The notes below the pieces were generated by a model, which worked only from the letters and a program-made list of their open reading frames with translations, did not search any database and was not told where the DNA came from. Positions 15,975-24,830 of a stretch of 64,000 nt of DNA are shown here, one piece after another (position 1 is the stretch's first letter; the number at the start of each line of letters is the position of its first letter). The stretch covers positions 62,001-126,000 of the forward strand of contig NZ_RHOV01000006.1 in the NCBI RefSeq assembly GCF_003946655.1, written 5' to 3'. This DNA is from Lapidilactobacillus achengensis. Lineage in GTDB: Bacteria; Bacillota; Bacilli; Lactobacillales; Lactobacillaceae. Position numbers and translations under genes: made by a program.

Positions 15975-16610
15975 ATGAAATTTCAATTGGCGCCGTTACC
16001 TTACGCGTACGCAGCTCTAGAACCGGTGGTCGACCGGGAAACGATGCAGCTTCACCATGATCGTCATCACGCTGCCTATGTTAATAATCTGAACCAGGCC
16101 ATTGCCAAGGTTGGCGGGATCTGGGCGACGCGCTCGCTGCCGGAGTTGCTGCTGGATCTTTCGGCGCTACCGGTTTCGATTCGTGAACTTGTCCGCAACA
16201 ATGGCGGAGGTCATTTGAATCACACGTTATTCTGGCAGATGCTGCAACCAGGAGGCGTCACGAACAAACCAGCCGAATTGACCACGGTGATTCAACAGCA
16301 ATTTGGTGGCTGGTCACAGTTAAAAGAACAAATCATCACTGCTGGCCTAGGCCGCTTCGGTTCTGGTTGGGTTTGGCTGGCGCAAGATGAACTGGGTCAT
16401 TTACAAATATTGACGACCGCCAATCAGGATAATCCGCTGAGTTCCGGTTGGCATCCGGTACTGGGTCTCGACCTGTGGGAGCATGCCTACTATTTGCAAT
16501 ATCACCAGCAACGCGCGATTTACCTGGAAAACCTCTGGCAGATCATTGATTGGAAATTCGTCCAACGCTTATGGCTAGATCCCACCCGCGTTCAGCATAT
16601 AATTTACTAA
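15975..16610 (+). CDS. sodA: Superoxide dismutase (Mn/Fe type)
   Basis: This 211-aa enzyme turns superoxide into oxygen and hydrogen peroxide in the cytosol. The four metal ligands are visible: His27 (LHHDRHHAAYVNN), the His of GGHLNHTLFW, and Asp and His in LGLDLWEHAYYLQY. Length is normal. AAAGGAGG lies 8 nt before ATG 15975. Many lactobacilli lack SOD and use manganese ions instead, so its presence is a useful lineage marker. It is a lone gene, convergent with the phosphatase downstream. Mn or Fe preference cannot be told with certainty. Confidence 0.95.
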   Translation: MKFQLAPLPYAYAALEPVVDRETMQLHHDRHHAAYVNNLNQAIAKVGGIWATRSLPELLLDLSALPVSIRELVRNNGGGHLNHTLFWQMLQPGGVTNKPAELTTVIQQQFGGWSQLKEQIITAGLGRFGSGWVWLAQDELGHLQILTTANQDNPLSSGWHPVLGLDLWEHAYYLQYHQQRAIYLENLWQIIDWKFVQRLWLDPTRVQHIIY

Positions 16611-16644
16611 AGCAAGCAGGCTGGTCAAGCCAAACCTGGGCGCT

Positions 16645-17316
16645 TTAGGCGCGTAGCAGGGTCTGAATTGTCGCGGGATCAGTCAAGTTGACGGCGCGGA
16701 CCTGGAAGCCGGCCGCGTCTTTGGTAAGAATCGAAACACTGGTGTTTTTCAGCAAGAAGGCTGGCAATTCCTGCGGGGCCAACAAATGGATCATCATACT
16801 CAGCAGGAGTCCGTGGGCGACAACCAAAACATTGCCATCGCTTGGGTTCGTCGCATAGGTGTCCAATAATTGTTGGGCACGCGCCTTGAAGTCGGGATAC
16901 GTCTCGGCTTGTTTGGTGTTATCTAGGGCGGCGAACCCGCGCACCAGCTGCGGGAAGCCTGAGCCGCGGCGGGTACAGTTCAAGGTCTGGCGCAGGCCAA
17001 ATTTCCGCAGAAAGTGGCGCAGGATCTCACCTTCGTCTTGGCCTTCCAAGGCCCCGAAATAATACTCCCGCAAGAGCGGCTCTGTTGTGATCGGGACTTC
17101 CGGGAAACGGTGAGCCAAAATCAAACTGGCCGTATCTTCGGCTCTTTCGCGGTCGCTGGTGTAGGCGGCCGTTAATTTGATCGGTTCTAGGACCTGCCGT
17201 AATTCTTTGGCCGTTTCCCGTCCTCGTGTTGTCAGCGGGGCATCGATCCAGCCCTGAAGTTTGTTTTGAGCGTTAAGTTCTGTTTGACCGTGACGAACAA
17301 GAATCAAGTTTTTCAT
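16645..17316 (-). CDS. Histidine phosphatase (phosphoglycerate mutase-like)
   Basis: This 223-aa cytosolic protein belongs to the histidine phosphatase superfamily. It has the RHG motif with catalytic His9 (LVRHGQTELN), conserved LQGWIDAPLTTRGR, SDRERAEDTA, the acid residue in LLREYYFGALEG, and the second His in VVAHGLLL. Such PhoE/GpmB-type proteins are mostly broad phosphatases rather than glycolytic mutases. GGAGGT lies 7 nt before ATG 17316. It is divergent from the small gene at 17390. Confidence 0.9.
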   Translation of the reverse strand: MKNLILVRHGQTELNAQNKLQGWIDAPLTTRGRETAKELRQVLEPIKLTAAYTSDRERAEDTASLILAHRFPEVPITTEPLLREYYFGALEGQDEGEILRHFLRKFGLRQTLNCTRRGSGFPQLVRGFAALDNTKQAETYPDFKARAQQLLDTYATNPSDGNVLVVAHGLLLSMMIHLLAPQELPAFLLKNTSVSILTKDAAGFQVRAVNLTDPATIQTLLRA

Positions 17317-17389
17317 TTTGGGACCTCCACTGATTTTTAGCTAAGCAAGTATGTTAAAATAAGACTAATAGGAAAGTGTGGCTTGAAAG

Positions 17390-17716
17390 ATGACAGAAAA
17401 AGAAATTGTTAAAGCAATCATTAACTTCATTTTAACCAATTCAGGCGTTGTACGCGAGCCCCGTGTTTATATTAATCAAATTACTTTTGCTTTCGCGGAC
17501 AATTTACCGGTGCCTGGGGACGACGTGTTCTTCCCATCCATGCGGTTACATGTGTTTCGACTGACCCCAGAATTCGTTAAAGAAAATCAGGCCATACTCC
17601 AGCAACTGTTTGCGCAAACAGCCGAGGCCAAGTCCGAATCTTACGACCAAGTCTGGTTTACCAGCTCGCACTTGACCGATCGCCACTTGAACTTGGTGGA
17701 GTTCTCCTTTGAATAG
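17390..17716 (+). CDS. Hypothetical protein
   Basis: This 108-aa protein has an early helix (EKEIVKAIINFILTNSG) and then strand-like segments ending in HLTDRHLNLVEFSFE. There is no signal peptide or membrane helix. The start ATG 17390 has only a weak ribosome site (GAAAG) but a -10-like TAAAAT lies near 17354. A small membrane-protein frame starts within its last codons (17709), and both appear to form one short operon. No family recognised. Confidence 0.6.
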   Translation: MTEKEIVKAIINFILTNSGVVREPRVYINQITFAFADNLPVPGDDVFFPSMRLHVFRLTPEFVKENQAILQQLFAQTAEAKSESYDQVWFTSSHLTDRHLNLVEFSFE

Positions 17717-17906
17717 ATGGCATCTATTTGGTGATCGGGTCAGCCAAACGACTGGCTTTGCGGTGTTGACTTTAGTTTTGCGTTTCATGGAATTGGGCTT
17801 TAACTTGCCGGTCCTGCGCTATTTTGTTGCTGTCAGCGGCGGCGTCACAATCGTCCTTTTGATTTGGACGATCTGGCAGGCGCTCTTGACCCACCGGGGA
17901 CGATAA
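17709..17906 (+). CDS. Small two-helix membrane protein
   Basis: TTG 17709 is preceded by GGAG at 7 nt and overlaps the previous stop by 8 nt, which suggests translational coupling. The 65-aa product has two hydrophobic segments (about 16-33 and 37-58) and a basic end (THRGR). The placement and hydrophobic pattern favour a real gene, but the TTG start and small size leave doubt. Function unknown. Confidence 0.5.
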   Translation: MNRWHLFGDRVSQTTGFAVLTLVLRFMELGFNLPVLRYFVAVSGGVTIVLLIWTIWQALLTHRGR

Positions 17907-18039
17907 GGACGCAATGGACCTTGTGGGTGCAGTTCGCTGCAGTCACGCGTTACTTGCAAGCAACCGGAACAAGATTTGCATGGTTGAACGCGGGCCAAGA
18001 TAAAAACTAAAAAGGCTGACTGTAAAAACTAAAAAAGGC

Positions 18040-18068
18040 TTGACGTTCATATTTAGATACGCTAAACT
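18040..18068 (+). promoter_or_regulatory. Promoter of the tRNA pair
   Basis: TTGACG (18040-18045) and TAAACT (18063-18068) with a 17-nt spacer, 20 nt before the first tRNA. Confidence 0.75.
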
Positions 18069-18087
18069 ATTACTTGTGCTTTTTAAT

Positions 18088-18159
18088 TGCCCGTTGGTCA
18101 AATGGTTAAGACGCCACCCTCTCAAGGTGGAGTTACGGGTTCAATTCCCGTACGGGTGA
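18088..18159 (+). tRNA. tRNA-Glu (anticodon CTC)
   Basis: This 72-nt gene folds as a cloverleaf. The D arm GTTGGTCAAATGGTTAAGAC and T arm ACGGGTTCAATTCCCGT match the tRNA-Glu pattern of Firmicutes. The anticodon stem CCACC/GGTGG holds the loop CTCTCAA, giving anticodon CTC, which reads GAG. The 3' CCA is not encoded. The usual major isoacceptor has TTC, so this is a minor one. Confidence 0.85.
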
Positions 18160-18164
18160 TTCAT

Positions 18165-18237
18165 TGGGATATAGCCAAATTGGTAAGGCGGTGGACTCTG
18201 AATCCATAATTTCTTGGTTCGAACCCAAGTATCCCAA
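18165..18237 (+). tRNA. tRNA-Gln (anticodon CTG)
   Basis: Acceptor TGGGATA pairs with TATCCCA, with the U1 start typical of tRNA-Gln. The anticodon stem GTGGA/TCCAT holds CTCTGAA, giving CTG, which reads CAG. CCA is not encoded. It lies 5 nt after tRNA-Glu in the same transcript. Confidence 0.88.
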
Positions 18238-18251
18238 TATTGTTATCACGA

Positions 18252-18278
18252 AAGTCTATCTCTGGATAGGCTTTTTTT
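18252..18278 (+). terminator. Terminator of the tRNA operon
   Basis: AAGTCTATC and GATAGGCTT form a stem, followed by TTTTT, 15 nt after tRNA-Gln. Confidence 0.85.
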
Positions 18279-18323
18279 GTTGCGCAGCTTTTGGCGCAGG
18301 GGCAATGTTTTCCTTGGTAGAAG

Positions 18324-18362
18324 TAAAAAAGCAAACCCTGTTTATGGAACGATGGTTTGCTT
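18324..18362 (-). terminator. Terminator of the GH1 operon (minus strand)
   Basis: AAGCAAACC (18329-18337) and GGTTTGCTT (18354-18362) are perfect complements. On the minus strand the stem is followed by a T tract, about 115 nt after the GH1 stop. Confidence 0.7.
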
Positions 18363-18409
18363 CCGGTATGGAATTGGGTTAATTAAAATTTTTAGGCCCA
18401 TAAACTGCC

Positions 18410-18432
18410 AGTCGGCCACTAGCCGGCTTTTT
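18410..18432 (+). terminator. Second plus-strand terminator after the tRNA pair
   Basis: AGTCGGC and GCCGGCT form a 7-bp stem followed by six T. It may catch read-through from the tRNA operon. Confidence 0.6.
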
Positions 18433-18478
18433 TATTGCGTTTTGGCGCCTGTGGTCTGGGTTGGGCGTGATCGCGAAC

Positions 18479-19879
18479 TTATTGGTCCAAACTAAAGCCG
18501 TTATTCTGGCTGAGGTCGTGGAACCAGTAGGCTGAGCGCTTCAAGGTTTTGGTTTGGGTATGGATCTCGTTGCGAATCAGGCCATAGCGATTGCGATAAG
18601 CATTGGCCCACGACCAGCAGTCGATCGGAGTCCAAACATGGTAACCGTGGCAATTGGTGCCTGCCGCGATGCCTTGATGAAGGTAGGCCAAATGTTGTGC
18701 CATGAATTTGATGCGATACGCGTCGTTGATCAGGCCTTCCGCATCAAGAAAACGCTCTTCCTGATGGACGCCGATGCCATTCTCGGAGACGTACCAAGGA
18801 ATATTGTCATATTGGTCGCGAATCGTGATGGCGATGTCATAAAGACCGCGGGGATAAATTTCCCAGCCTTTATCCAAGTTCATCACGCGCCCAGGCAGTT
18901 GGTAGCCGCGATAATATTTGCTGGGGCGCCAGGCCATCAGGCTATCGGGAGAAACATCCGGGCGTTGCACGCGTAAAGGTTGGTAATAATTAACGCCCAG
19001 TTGGTCAATGGTTTGTGCCTGGATCAGGGCGAGTTCATCAGGTGTGCTCTCCCACAACACCCCGTCTTGGCGCAGCATTGCCACCAGCTCAGGCGCAAAT
19101 TGACCTTTGATTGCTGGACCGAGGAAAAGCTGATTGACCCATAAATCGGCCATGTGCGCCGCTGCTAGATCGGCTGGTTCCTGCGTTGCCGGATAGATCG
19201 GCGCCAGATTAAGGATGATCCCAATTTTACCTTGATTGTGCTGGTCCAGTTGGCGGTATTTGGCTATGGCTTTGGCCGAGGCCAAGGAGAGATTATAGGC
19301 AACCTGAACGGCCTTGTGACCATCAACCAGTTTGGGATATTGGTATTGCGAAAGGTATTGTCCGTCCACCATCACCAGCGGCTCGTTGAAAGTAAACCAG
19401 TTGGTCACACGGTCGCCAAAGAGCTTGAAACATTGTTCGGCGTAAGCGGCGAAGAGATCGGTGACGTGCTTGTTCTCCCAGCCGTGATAGCGTTGATAGA
19501 GTTCGATCGGCAGGTCGAAGTGGTTGAGGTTGATGATCGGGGTGATTTGATTGGCTAAGAGTTCATCGATCAGCGCGTTATAGAAGCGAACGCCATCCGG
19601 ATCAGGCGTGGCCGTTTCAAAATCGGCGATCAGCCGACTCCATTGGATCGACGTGCGCAATGAGTTGAGACCGGCCGCCTTCATTAACTGAATATCGGCC
19701 CGAAAACTGTGATAGAAGTCGGAGGCGGTATCTGGACCGACGAACTCATAGAAATCTTGCGGTTGGGTGTCGTACCAGTAGTCAAACATATTGGCGTGGG
19801 GTTTATGGAAGCGACCTTCACTTTGCGGGCCAGAAGTTGCGGCGCCCCACCAGAAATTCTTTGGAAAAGTAAGTTGCAT
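18479..19879 (-). CDS. Glycoside hydrolase family 1 (beta-glucosidase or beta-galactosidase)
   Basis: This 466-aa GH1 enzyme has no signal peptide. The acid/base Glu is in NWFTFNEP and the nucleophile Glu is in YVSENGIG; the N-terminal FPKNFWWGAATSGPQSEG is typical. The phospho-substrate signature of 6-phospho-beta-glucosidases (Ser...Lys...Tyr near GEMSKRYG) is replaced by WANAYRNRYG, which favours an unphosphorylated substrate and suits the ABC importer of this locus rather than a PTS. It is the last gene of the minus-strand operon GH20, DUF624, AraC regulator, GH1, starting 9 nt after AGGAG. Its likely job is to remove a beta-linked hexose from imported oligosaccharides; the exact sugar is unknown. 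Confidence 0.9.
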   Translation of the reverse strand: MQLTFPKNFWWGAATSGPQSEGRFHKPHANMFDYWYDTQPQDFYEFVGPDTASDFYHSFRADIQLMKAAGLNSLRTSIQWSRLIADFETATPDPDGVRFYNALIDELLANQITPIINLNHFDLPIELYQRYHGWENKHVTDLFAAYAEQCFKLFGDRVTNWFTFNEPLVMVDGQYLSQYQYPKLVDGHKAVQVAYNLSLASAKAIAKYRQLDQHNQGKIGIILNLAPIYPATQEPADLAAAHMADLWVNQLFLGPAIKGQFAPELVAMLRQDGVLWESTPDELALIQAQTIDQLGVNYYQPLRVQRPDVSPDSLMAWRPSKYYRGYQLPGRVMNLDKGWEIYPRGLYDIAITIRDQYDNIPWYVSENGIGVHQEERFLDAEGLINDAYRIKFMAQHLAYLHQGIAAGTNCHGYHVWTPIDCWSWANAYRNRYGLIRNEIHTQTKTLKRSAYWFHDLSQNNGFSLDQ

Positions 19880-22170
19880 CAGCTTTTATCTCCTGTCGTG
19901 GTCTGATCGGATTCAAAGGGACGATGGTGCGGTTGGTGCGTGCGGCGATAAGCCCCAGGTGTGATGCCGGTCAGTTTTTTGAATTTGCGGGTGAAGCTGG
20001 CCACGTCATAGTAGCCATGTTGTTCGATAATCGCTTTGATCGGCAGATCAGTGGTGGTTAGGGCGTATTGAATCATTGTCATCCGCCGTTCTGTGACGAA
20101 ATCGGTGAAAGTTTTCCCGGTCACCTCCTTGATGTAACGGCTGGTGTAGGGGACGGACAAGTCAAAATGATCGGCCACATCGACCAAGGACAGCGTTGGT
20201 GAACAGACATTGGCGATGATGTATTGCCTTAATGCTTCACCTTGTTCTGCCGGCGTGGGCGTTGGTGTTGGTGTAGGGTCAGCGGTTGTGATCCGCTGGA
20301 TCGTTTTCAGCAAAATCCCGTGAAGTTGGCTGAGGGATTCATTCATCAACAGTTGCGAAACGAGCTCATCATTGACTTCCGCGTGTTTTTGATAGTCAGC
20401 CTTGAGGATACGCGTAATTAGGTTTGACATGCCCAAATCGAAGCGGGCCCGAGGATCATAACTTTGACTAGCCAGGTTGAACAATTTCTCGAAGGCTTCT
20501 TGGGCGTTGCGATAATTTCCCTGAATAAGGCTGTTATCCAATTTCAGTTCACTGGTAAAATCAAATAAATCTTCACCCAGCAAGGTCTGATTGTTGGCAG
20601 TGTCATAGGTGACTGTTTCACCCACCCGCGGATGCGCCGTGATCTGGGTAGAAATGGCCTCGATATAGGCTTCATGAAGGTCGCTGAGTTGATCCAGCGA
20701 GCGACTTAGGTAAATCGCGGTTTCTGGACCGATCAGCGGCACTTTCTCCCTCAGCGTCGCGGTCAGCTTGGTCAACGGTAATTCATTGGTGTAATTGAGT
20801 AAGATGACCACTTGTTCTTGGGTAACTTGATAAATGAAGTACGCCGAGAAATCGGGCGTGGTCAAGGGATCCAGCGAACTGTTATCTTTCCAAGAAACAG
20901 GTGCATCGATCAGCACCAGCATCCAATGGGGACGTTTGAACTCAATCGCGGCGATGGTGAGAAAGTGTTTGATAATAACTGGATCCACCACACGTCCATT
21001 CAGGATCAATTGTAGAATCTGATTTTGAACGAATGGTAATTGGTTCTTGGAGGTGAGAATGAGGTCCTGATGACTGGCCACATAACGGTCAAAGGATTGT
21101 TGCAGTTGGGCTGCCTCAGAATGGGCCAAGCCATCACTGAGCGGCTTGGGGAGGCTGGCCTCCAGCTGGCGGATGATCGAGTATTGACGTTTGCTGAACC
21201 AATGGATCAACAGACCACCTAAGGTCAAGATCAAACAAAAGAGCCATAAGTAATGATTGAGAAAGGTCAGCAGTGGGTGACTAGGCGCAGCCGGGCGTGT
21301 GTAGGAAACGACTTTGAAGAAACCGGTATCGCTCGACCGTGTTTGGAGCGCAATCGTTGTTTTGTCGCGCTTGAACTTCACAGGTTGGTTTGGCGAATGA
21401 TTATCTTCCAGCAGACGCCGGCCAGCCGGACTTGCAGTGAGTTCCGCTAAAGAGATGCCAGCTAGTTGGTCATGAGGTAATAAAATACTGCGCTGGTTCT
21501 GAGCGATGCCCAAGACTTGATTCTTTGAAACGGCGCTGGTCGCCAGCCAATCCTGTAGGCGGCCGCTGTTCAGCACAAAGAAGACGGTGCCTTTAGGACC
21601 AGTATCGTGTACCACCAGCGGAACTTTCAGGCAAAGCGTACTTTCTAAGGCCCCATTTGGGTTGCTGATGGGAGTAATGACCAATTCTGGGGTACTGGTG
21701 TGCAGAGCGGCCGTGATTTGTGCCGGCTGCAGTTGCGGAGCCAACAGATGATAGGTCTGAATTGCTGGGTCAGTGTCATAGGTGCCATCCGTTGCATAAA
21801 GCGTGTTGGGATTTCGATAAAGGTTAATGAAAATTTTATCGATCAGGGTGGTGCTGAGATTATATCGTTGGATCGCCTGTTCGATCGTGTGAAAATCCTC
21901 AGGGGTATTAGGTTCCGCGAAAAAATCATCATCGAGTGCGATCTGGTTGGCGGTGCTGATCAAATGGGCAATGGTGTTATCTAGGCCGTCAGTGATTTGA
22001 TCCAAGGCGTGTTCCTGGGTAGCGGCCACGATGCGTTTTTGATTGGCGACTTCTTCACGGAGCCAATTGCCACTGAGAATCAGGATCGGGATCAAGAAAA
22101 TCACAAGAAAGAAAAACCAGTACATGGTGATGATTTTTTTAGGTTGCCATTGACGCAACCACTTAATCAA
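19879..22170 (-). CDS. Membrane-bound AraC-family sensor regulator (YesN-like one-component)
   Basis: This 763-aa protein joins sensing and DNA binding in one chain. Helix 1 is at about 15-34, followed by an extracellular Cache-like region (about 35-295), helix 2 (about 305-325), a long cytosolic part, a (PT)n linker near residue 635, and a C-terminal AraC helix-turn-helix pair (about 650-745) with LSLVDVADHFDLSVPYTSRYIKEVTG and VASFTRKFKKLTGITPGAYR. Such proteins control neighbouring oligosaccharide transport genes after binding a sugar or sugar-loaded lipoprotein. TTG 22170 overlaps the DUF624 stop by 8 nt with GGATGTGA upstream, so both are made together. It likely controls this whole locus. 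Confidence 0.9.
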   Translation of the reverse strand: MIKWLRQWQPKKIITMYWFFFLVIFLIPILILSGNWLREEVANQKRIVAATQEHALDQITDGLDNTIAHLISTANQIALDDDFFAEPNTPEDFHTIEQAIQRYNLSTTLIDKIFINLYRNPNTLYATDGTYDTDPAIQTYHLLAPQLQPAQITAALHTSTPELVITPISNPNGALESTLCLKVPLVVHDTGPKGTVFFVLNSGRLQDWLATSAVSKNQVLGIAQNQRSILLPHDQLAGISLAELTASPAGRRLLEDNHSPNQPVKFKRDKTTIALQTRSSDTGFFKVVSYTRPAAPSHPLLTFLNHYLWLFCLILTLGGLLIHWFSKRQYSIIRQLEASLPKPLSDGLAHSEAAQLQQSFDRYVASHQDLILTSKNQLPFVQNQILQLILNGRVVDPVIIKHFLTIAAIEFKRPHWMLVLIDAPVSWKDNSSLDPLTTPDFSAYFIYQVTQEQVVILLNYTNELPLTKLTATLREKVPLIGPETAIYLSRSLDQLSDLHEAYIEAISTQITAHPRVGETVTYDTANNQTLLGEDLFDFTSELKLDNSLIQGNYRNAQEAFEKLFNLASQSYDPRARFDLGMSNLITRILKADYQKHAEVNDELVSQLLMNESLSQLHGILLKTIQRITTADPTPTPTPTPAEQGEALRQYIIANVCSPTLSLVDVADHFDLSVPYTSRYIKEVTGKTFTDFVTERRMTMIQYALTTTDLPIKAIIEQHGYYDVASFTRKFKKLTGITPGAYRRTHQPHHRPFESDQTTTGDKS

Positions 22171-22843
22171 GGTTAGTCACATCCTGTTGGCTAATGAAGG
22201 CCTCGACGAAAAGGCAGGAACGGTAGGAGAACCAGATCAACGGGGTCAAGTACAGTGGGATCAGTGCGATGATCGAGAGAACTGGGAAGAGGACAATCAA
22301 TGCCGTGATCAAAACGATTCCCAGGGCGATTGCTAGTGTGTTGCTGAATTTCGCGATCGAGATGATCCAGGCTTGGCGGAAATATTGCCAGAAGGTCAAT
22401 TGGTAGCGGGCGTAGATCGTGAGAATATACAACCAATAAATCAAAGTCATCGCTAGTAAAACAATCAAGCCATACTGGAGCCAAGTGGAGTGCAAGAAGC
22501 TGCGGTTGACCGCGAAGTCCACCAAGAGCAGTGCCATTAGAATTGCACCCAAGTAGCTGATACCATTAAATTCCCAGAAAGATGCTTGATAGAAGTTTCG
22601 AAATTCTTGATAGAGCGGCGCGAAACGTTCGTCACTACCGGCGAAACGGTCATGCCAGTCGTCAGTCCGTGTCAGTCGACGAATCAATAACTTGGCGCAG
22701 CTGGCCAATGCTGGAAAGAACCCCAACACGACGAACCCGCGGATCGTGAACCACAGCCAAAGCAATTGTAGCTTGAGGCCAAAGACGAGTAAATAACCAA
22801 GATCGATAGTTAGTTTGACGATACCACGTGGTTCTGTTTTCAT
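22163..22843 (-). CDS. DUF624 (YesL-family) membrane protein
   Basis: This 226-aa protein has five to six helices and matches the YesL/DUF624 layout: an N-terminal GIVKLTIDLGYLLVFGLKLQLLW segment, RRLTRTDDWH in the first loop, then YARYQLTFWQYFRQAWIISI and a final hydrophobic pair. The family occurs almost only beside ABC sugar importers of the LplABC type and AraC-like membrane sensors, as here, but its function is unknown. GGGAG lies 10 nt before ATG 22843. It overlaps the regulator gene by 8 nt. A TATAAT on the minus strand in the 90-nt gap before it could be an internal promoter. Confidence 0.85.
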   Translation of the reverse strand: MKTEPRGIVKLTIDLGYLLVFGLKLQLLWLWFTIRGFVVLGFFPALASCAKLLIRRLTRTDDWHDRFAGSDERFAPLYQEFRNFYQASFWEFNGISYLGAILMALLLVDFAVNRSFLHSTWLQYGLIVLLAMTLIYWLYILTIYARYQLTFWQYFRQAWIISIAKFSNTLAIALGIVLITALIVLFPVLSIIALIPLYLTPLIWFSYRSCLFVEAFISQQDVTNLD

Positions 22844-22933
22844 GTTGATCAGACTCCCTTACTTTGTTCTGGCCAGTTTGTCAGCCGGCTCCCGCCTCCC
22901 ATTATAATGAGTTTGCGGGGAAGTGCTGCCGGC

Positions 22934-24805
22934 TTATACGCCAGAAATTTTACTAGTTGTGACAATTTCTGAATAGAGACCGCGACCAATACTATTTGCG
23001 GTGACGGTACCATTGACTAAGTTAGGTTCAGTTAGTTCGGGCAGTGTGTTGACCGTACCATCGGCCCAGTCCATTAGGCGGACCTGGCTAGAGTGGCAGC
23101 GCGCGATCAATCCGCCATAACGAATATCCATGACTTCCCAGCCAAACGGCGAGTAGAGGCTTAGCCACACTTGGCGATGGGCCGTCTGCAAGGCCGTTAA
23201 CTGTTGGGCGAGTTTGGTTAATTCAGGCACAACCTGAGCCATTGCTGAGCGATCCTGTGATCGGTAATGCTGTTGAATCAGAGTCAGGAGCCGATTTTTC
23301 AAGACCAATGTCCGGGCCAATTCCTGATAAAAGCGGAAAAGTTCGGTCTCGTCCGGCTGCACTTGCACCTGATCTAGTTTCGCCTGTAGTTGTTGATAAT
23401 GATGGGTCAAATCAACTTGGGCGAAATTAGCCTGAAACAAAGGATGCAGGAGGTCCTCATAAAGTAGAATCTTACTTGGATTGGTGGCGTCAGGATTTCC
23501 CGCGGTCAGTTCAGGTAATTGGTCGAATTCATCGAGCAACCAGTAATTAGCGGCTTGTTTGTTTTGATAGGTGGTCAAAGCGGTAGCCAATGCTTCGGAA
23601 GTTGGGGTGGCTTGATGATAGACTTGCTCCGCGAACGCTTGGATGCCCAAGGCGCCGGCGGTGAATGGCGTCTCACCGCCGTCATCGCCCCACATGGTGG
23701 CGTAAACGGTTTTAACGCCAACTTTCTTAGCGCCGGCCATTCCTGCCGCCATTGTGCGCATGGTCTTGCCATAGTTGGGCGCGAGACCATTCCAAGTCCA
23801 AACTCCTGTCGCAAAACTGACCGGTGTGCCTAAGTCTTGGTGGAGGCGCAGAACTTGTTCGTAATTTTCTTGGCTATTATTGTAATAGTCCCAATACATC
23901 AAATCAACATCGGGAATCTGCTCCTTCAGCGCTTCAGGGAAGACGGTCTGGGGATCACCATAACCAAAACCAGCGGCGTTGAACCACATGTCACTCCACA
24001 TGATCGCGTCGAGATCCAGGGACTTGGTAATGGCGATCACTTGGCGAACGTGATCAAGCATGATTTTGGTGCGATCGACCCAACCGTGTTGATTCAAATA
24101 AATGCCGCGGCCAAGGTCGTGAGCCTCATCCATGCCAATATGAATCTTCTGCGAACGAAATGGCCGGGTCGCCGCCGCAATGATCTGACGGAGGAAGTCA
24201 TAGGTTCGCGGTTCGTCAACCAGGAGAATGCCATCGGTGTCGCGGATCTGATCCATAAAATGCCATTTCATCGGGTTGATCAAGTGGGCGAGCGTTTGGA
24301 TGCAAGGAATCAATTCCACACCCAGACTATGAGCGTAATCATCGGCAGCTTGTAACTCGGACTCCGTCAAACGGCCGCGTTGGTAACCCCAATAAGGATA
24401 GGCTTCAACTTGATAAACATCTTCCATATAAAGGAGGGCCGCATTCAGACCTAACTTGGCGCTGAGACGAATCATTTGCTTGAGCCCATTGAGATTCAGG
24501 GCGGCATTACGAGACATGTCGATCATCAAACCACTGGTTGTAAACTGAGGTGTCTCGTTCAGTTGTAGCGGTTGGTCTGCTTTGATGGCGGCGACTAGGG
24601 CTGTTAATCCCCGGAAGAAGGCGGCGGGGTATGGGTAGGAGATGGTCGCCTGATTCTCTTGGTAAGTGACGGTCAAATCCGCGGCTTGGGTCTGCACCGT
24701 GATGGGGACGCCATCGGCCGCGATCTGGTAACCTAATTCGGTTTGCAGCAAGTCGATTCCGGTGGCTAATTCACCGGGTACGGACATGAAATTCAATTTG
24801 ATCAA
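22934..24805 (-). CDS. Glycoside hydrolase family 20 beta-N-acetylhexosaminidase (GcnA-like)
   Basis: This 623-aa enzyme removes terminal beta-linked N-acetylglucosamine (or N-acetylgalactosamine) by substrate-assisted catalysis. The GH20 catalytic Asp-Glu pair is in IHIGMDEAHDLG, and YATMWGDDGGE and FATGVWTWNG line the pocket. There is no signal peptide, and its length is near that of streptococcal GcnA (about 627 aa), a cytosolic GH20. TTG 24805 is chosen because GGAGGG lies 7 nt upstream; ATG 24820 would place that ribosome site inside the gene. It is the first gene of the minus arm of the locus, behind a cre-like site and a leader hairpin. Confidence 0.9.
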   Translation of the reverse strand: MIKLNFMSVPGELATGIDLLQTELGYQIAADGVPITVQTQAADLTVTYQENQATISYPYPAAFFRGLTALVAAIKADQPLQLNETPQFTTSGLMIDMSRNAALNLNGLKQMIRLSAKLGLNAALLYMEDVYQVEAYPYWGYQRGRLTESELQAADDYAHSLGVELIPCIQTLAHLINPMKWHFMDQIRDTDGILLVDEPRTYDFLRQIIAAATRPFRSQKIHIGMDEAHDLGRGIYLNQHGWVDRTKIMLDHVRQVIAITKSLDLDAIMWSDMWFNAAGFGYGDPQTVFPEALKEQIPDVDLMYWDYYNNSQENYEQVLRLHQDLGTPVSFATGVWTWNGLAPNYGKTMRTMAAGMAGAKKVGVKTVYATMWGDDGGETPFTAGALGIQAFAEQVYHQATPTSEALATALTTYQNKQAANYWLLDEFDQLPELTAGNPDATNPSKILLYEDLLHPLFQANFAQVDLTHHYQQLQAKLDQVQVQPDETELFRFYQELARTLVLKNRLLTLIQQHYRSQDRSAMAQVVPELTKLAQQLTALQTAHRQVWLSLYSPFGWEVMDIRYGGLIARCHSSQVRLMDWADGTVNTLPELTEPNLVNGTVTANSIGRGLYSEIVTTSKISGV

Positions 24806-24830
24806 AATGATTCCCTCCATAAACTAGATT

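Noticed and set aside
18164-18495. Two plus-strand frames overlapping tRNA-Gln
   Set aside because: They read through the tRNA gene and two terminators and have no ribosome site.
18479-19879. 6-phospho-beta-glucosidase label for the GH1 gene
   Set aside because: The phosphate-binding Ser/Lys/Tyr signature is absent and the locus has an ABC importer and no PTS genes.
23837-24355. Plus-strand frame of 172 codons
   Set aside because: Antisense to the GH20 gene including its catalytic motif; no promoter or ribosome site.
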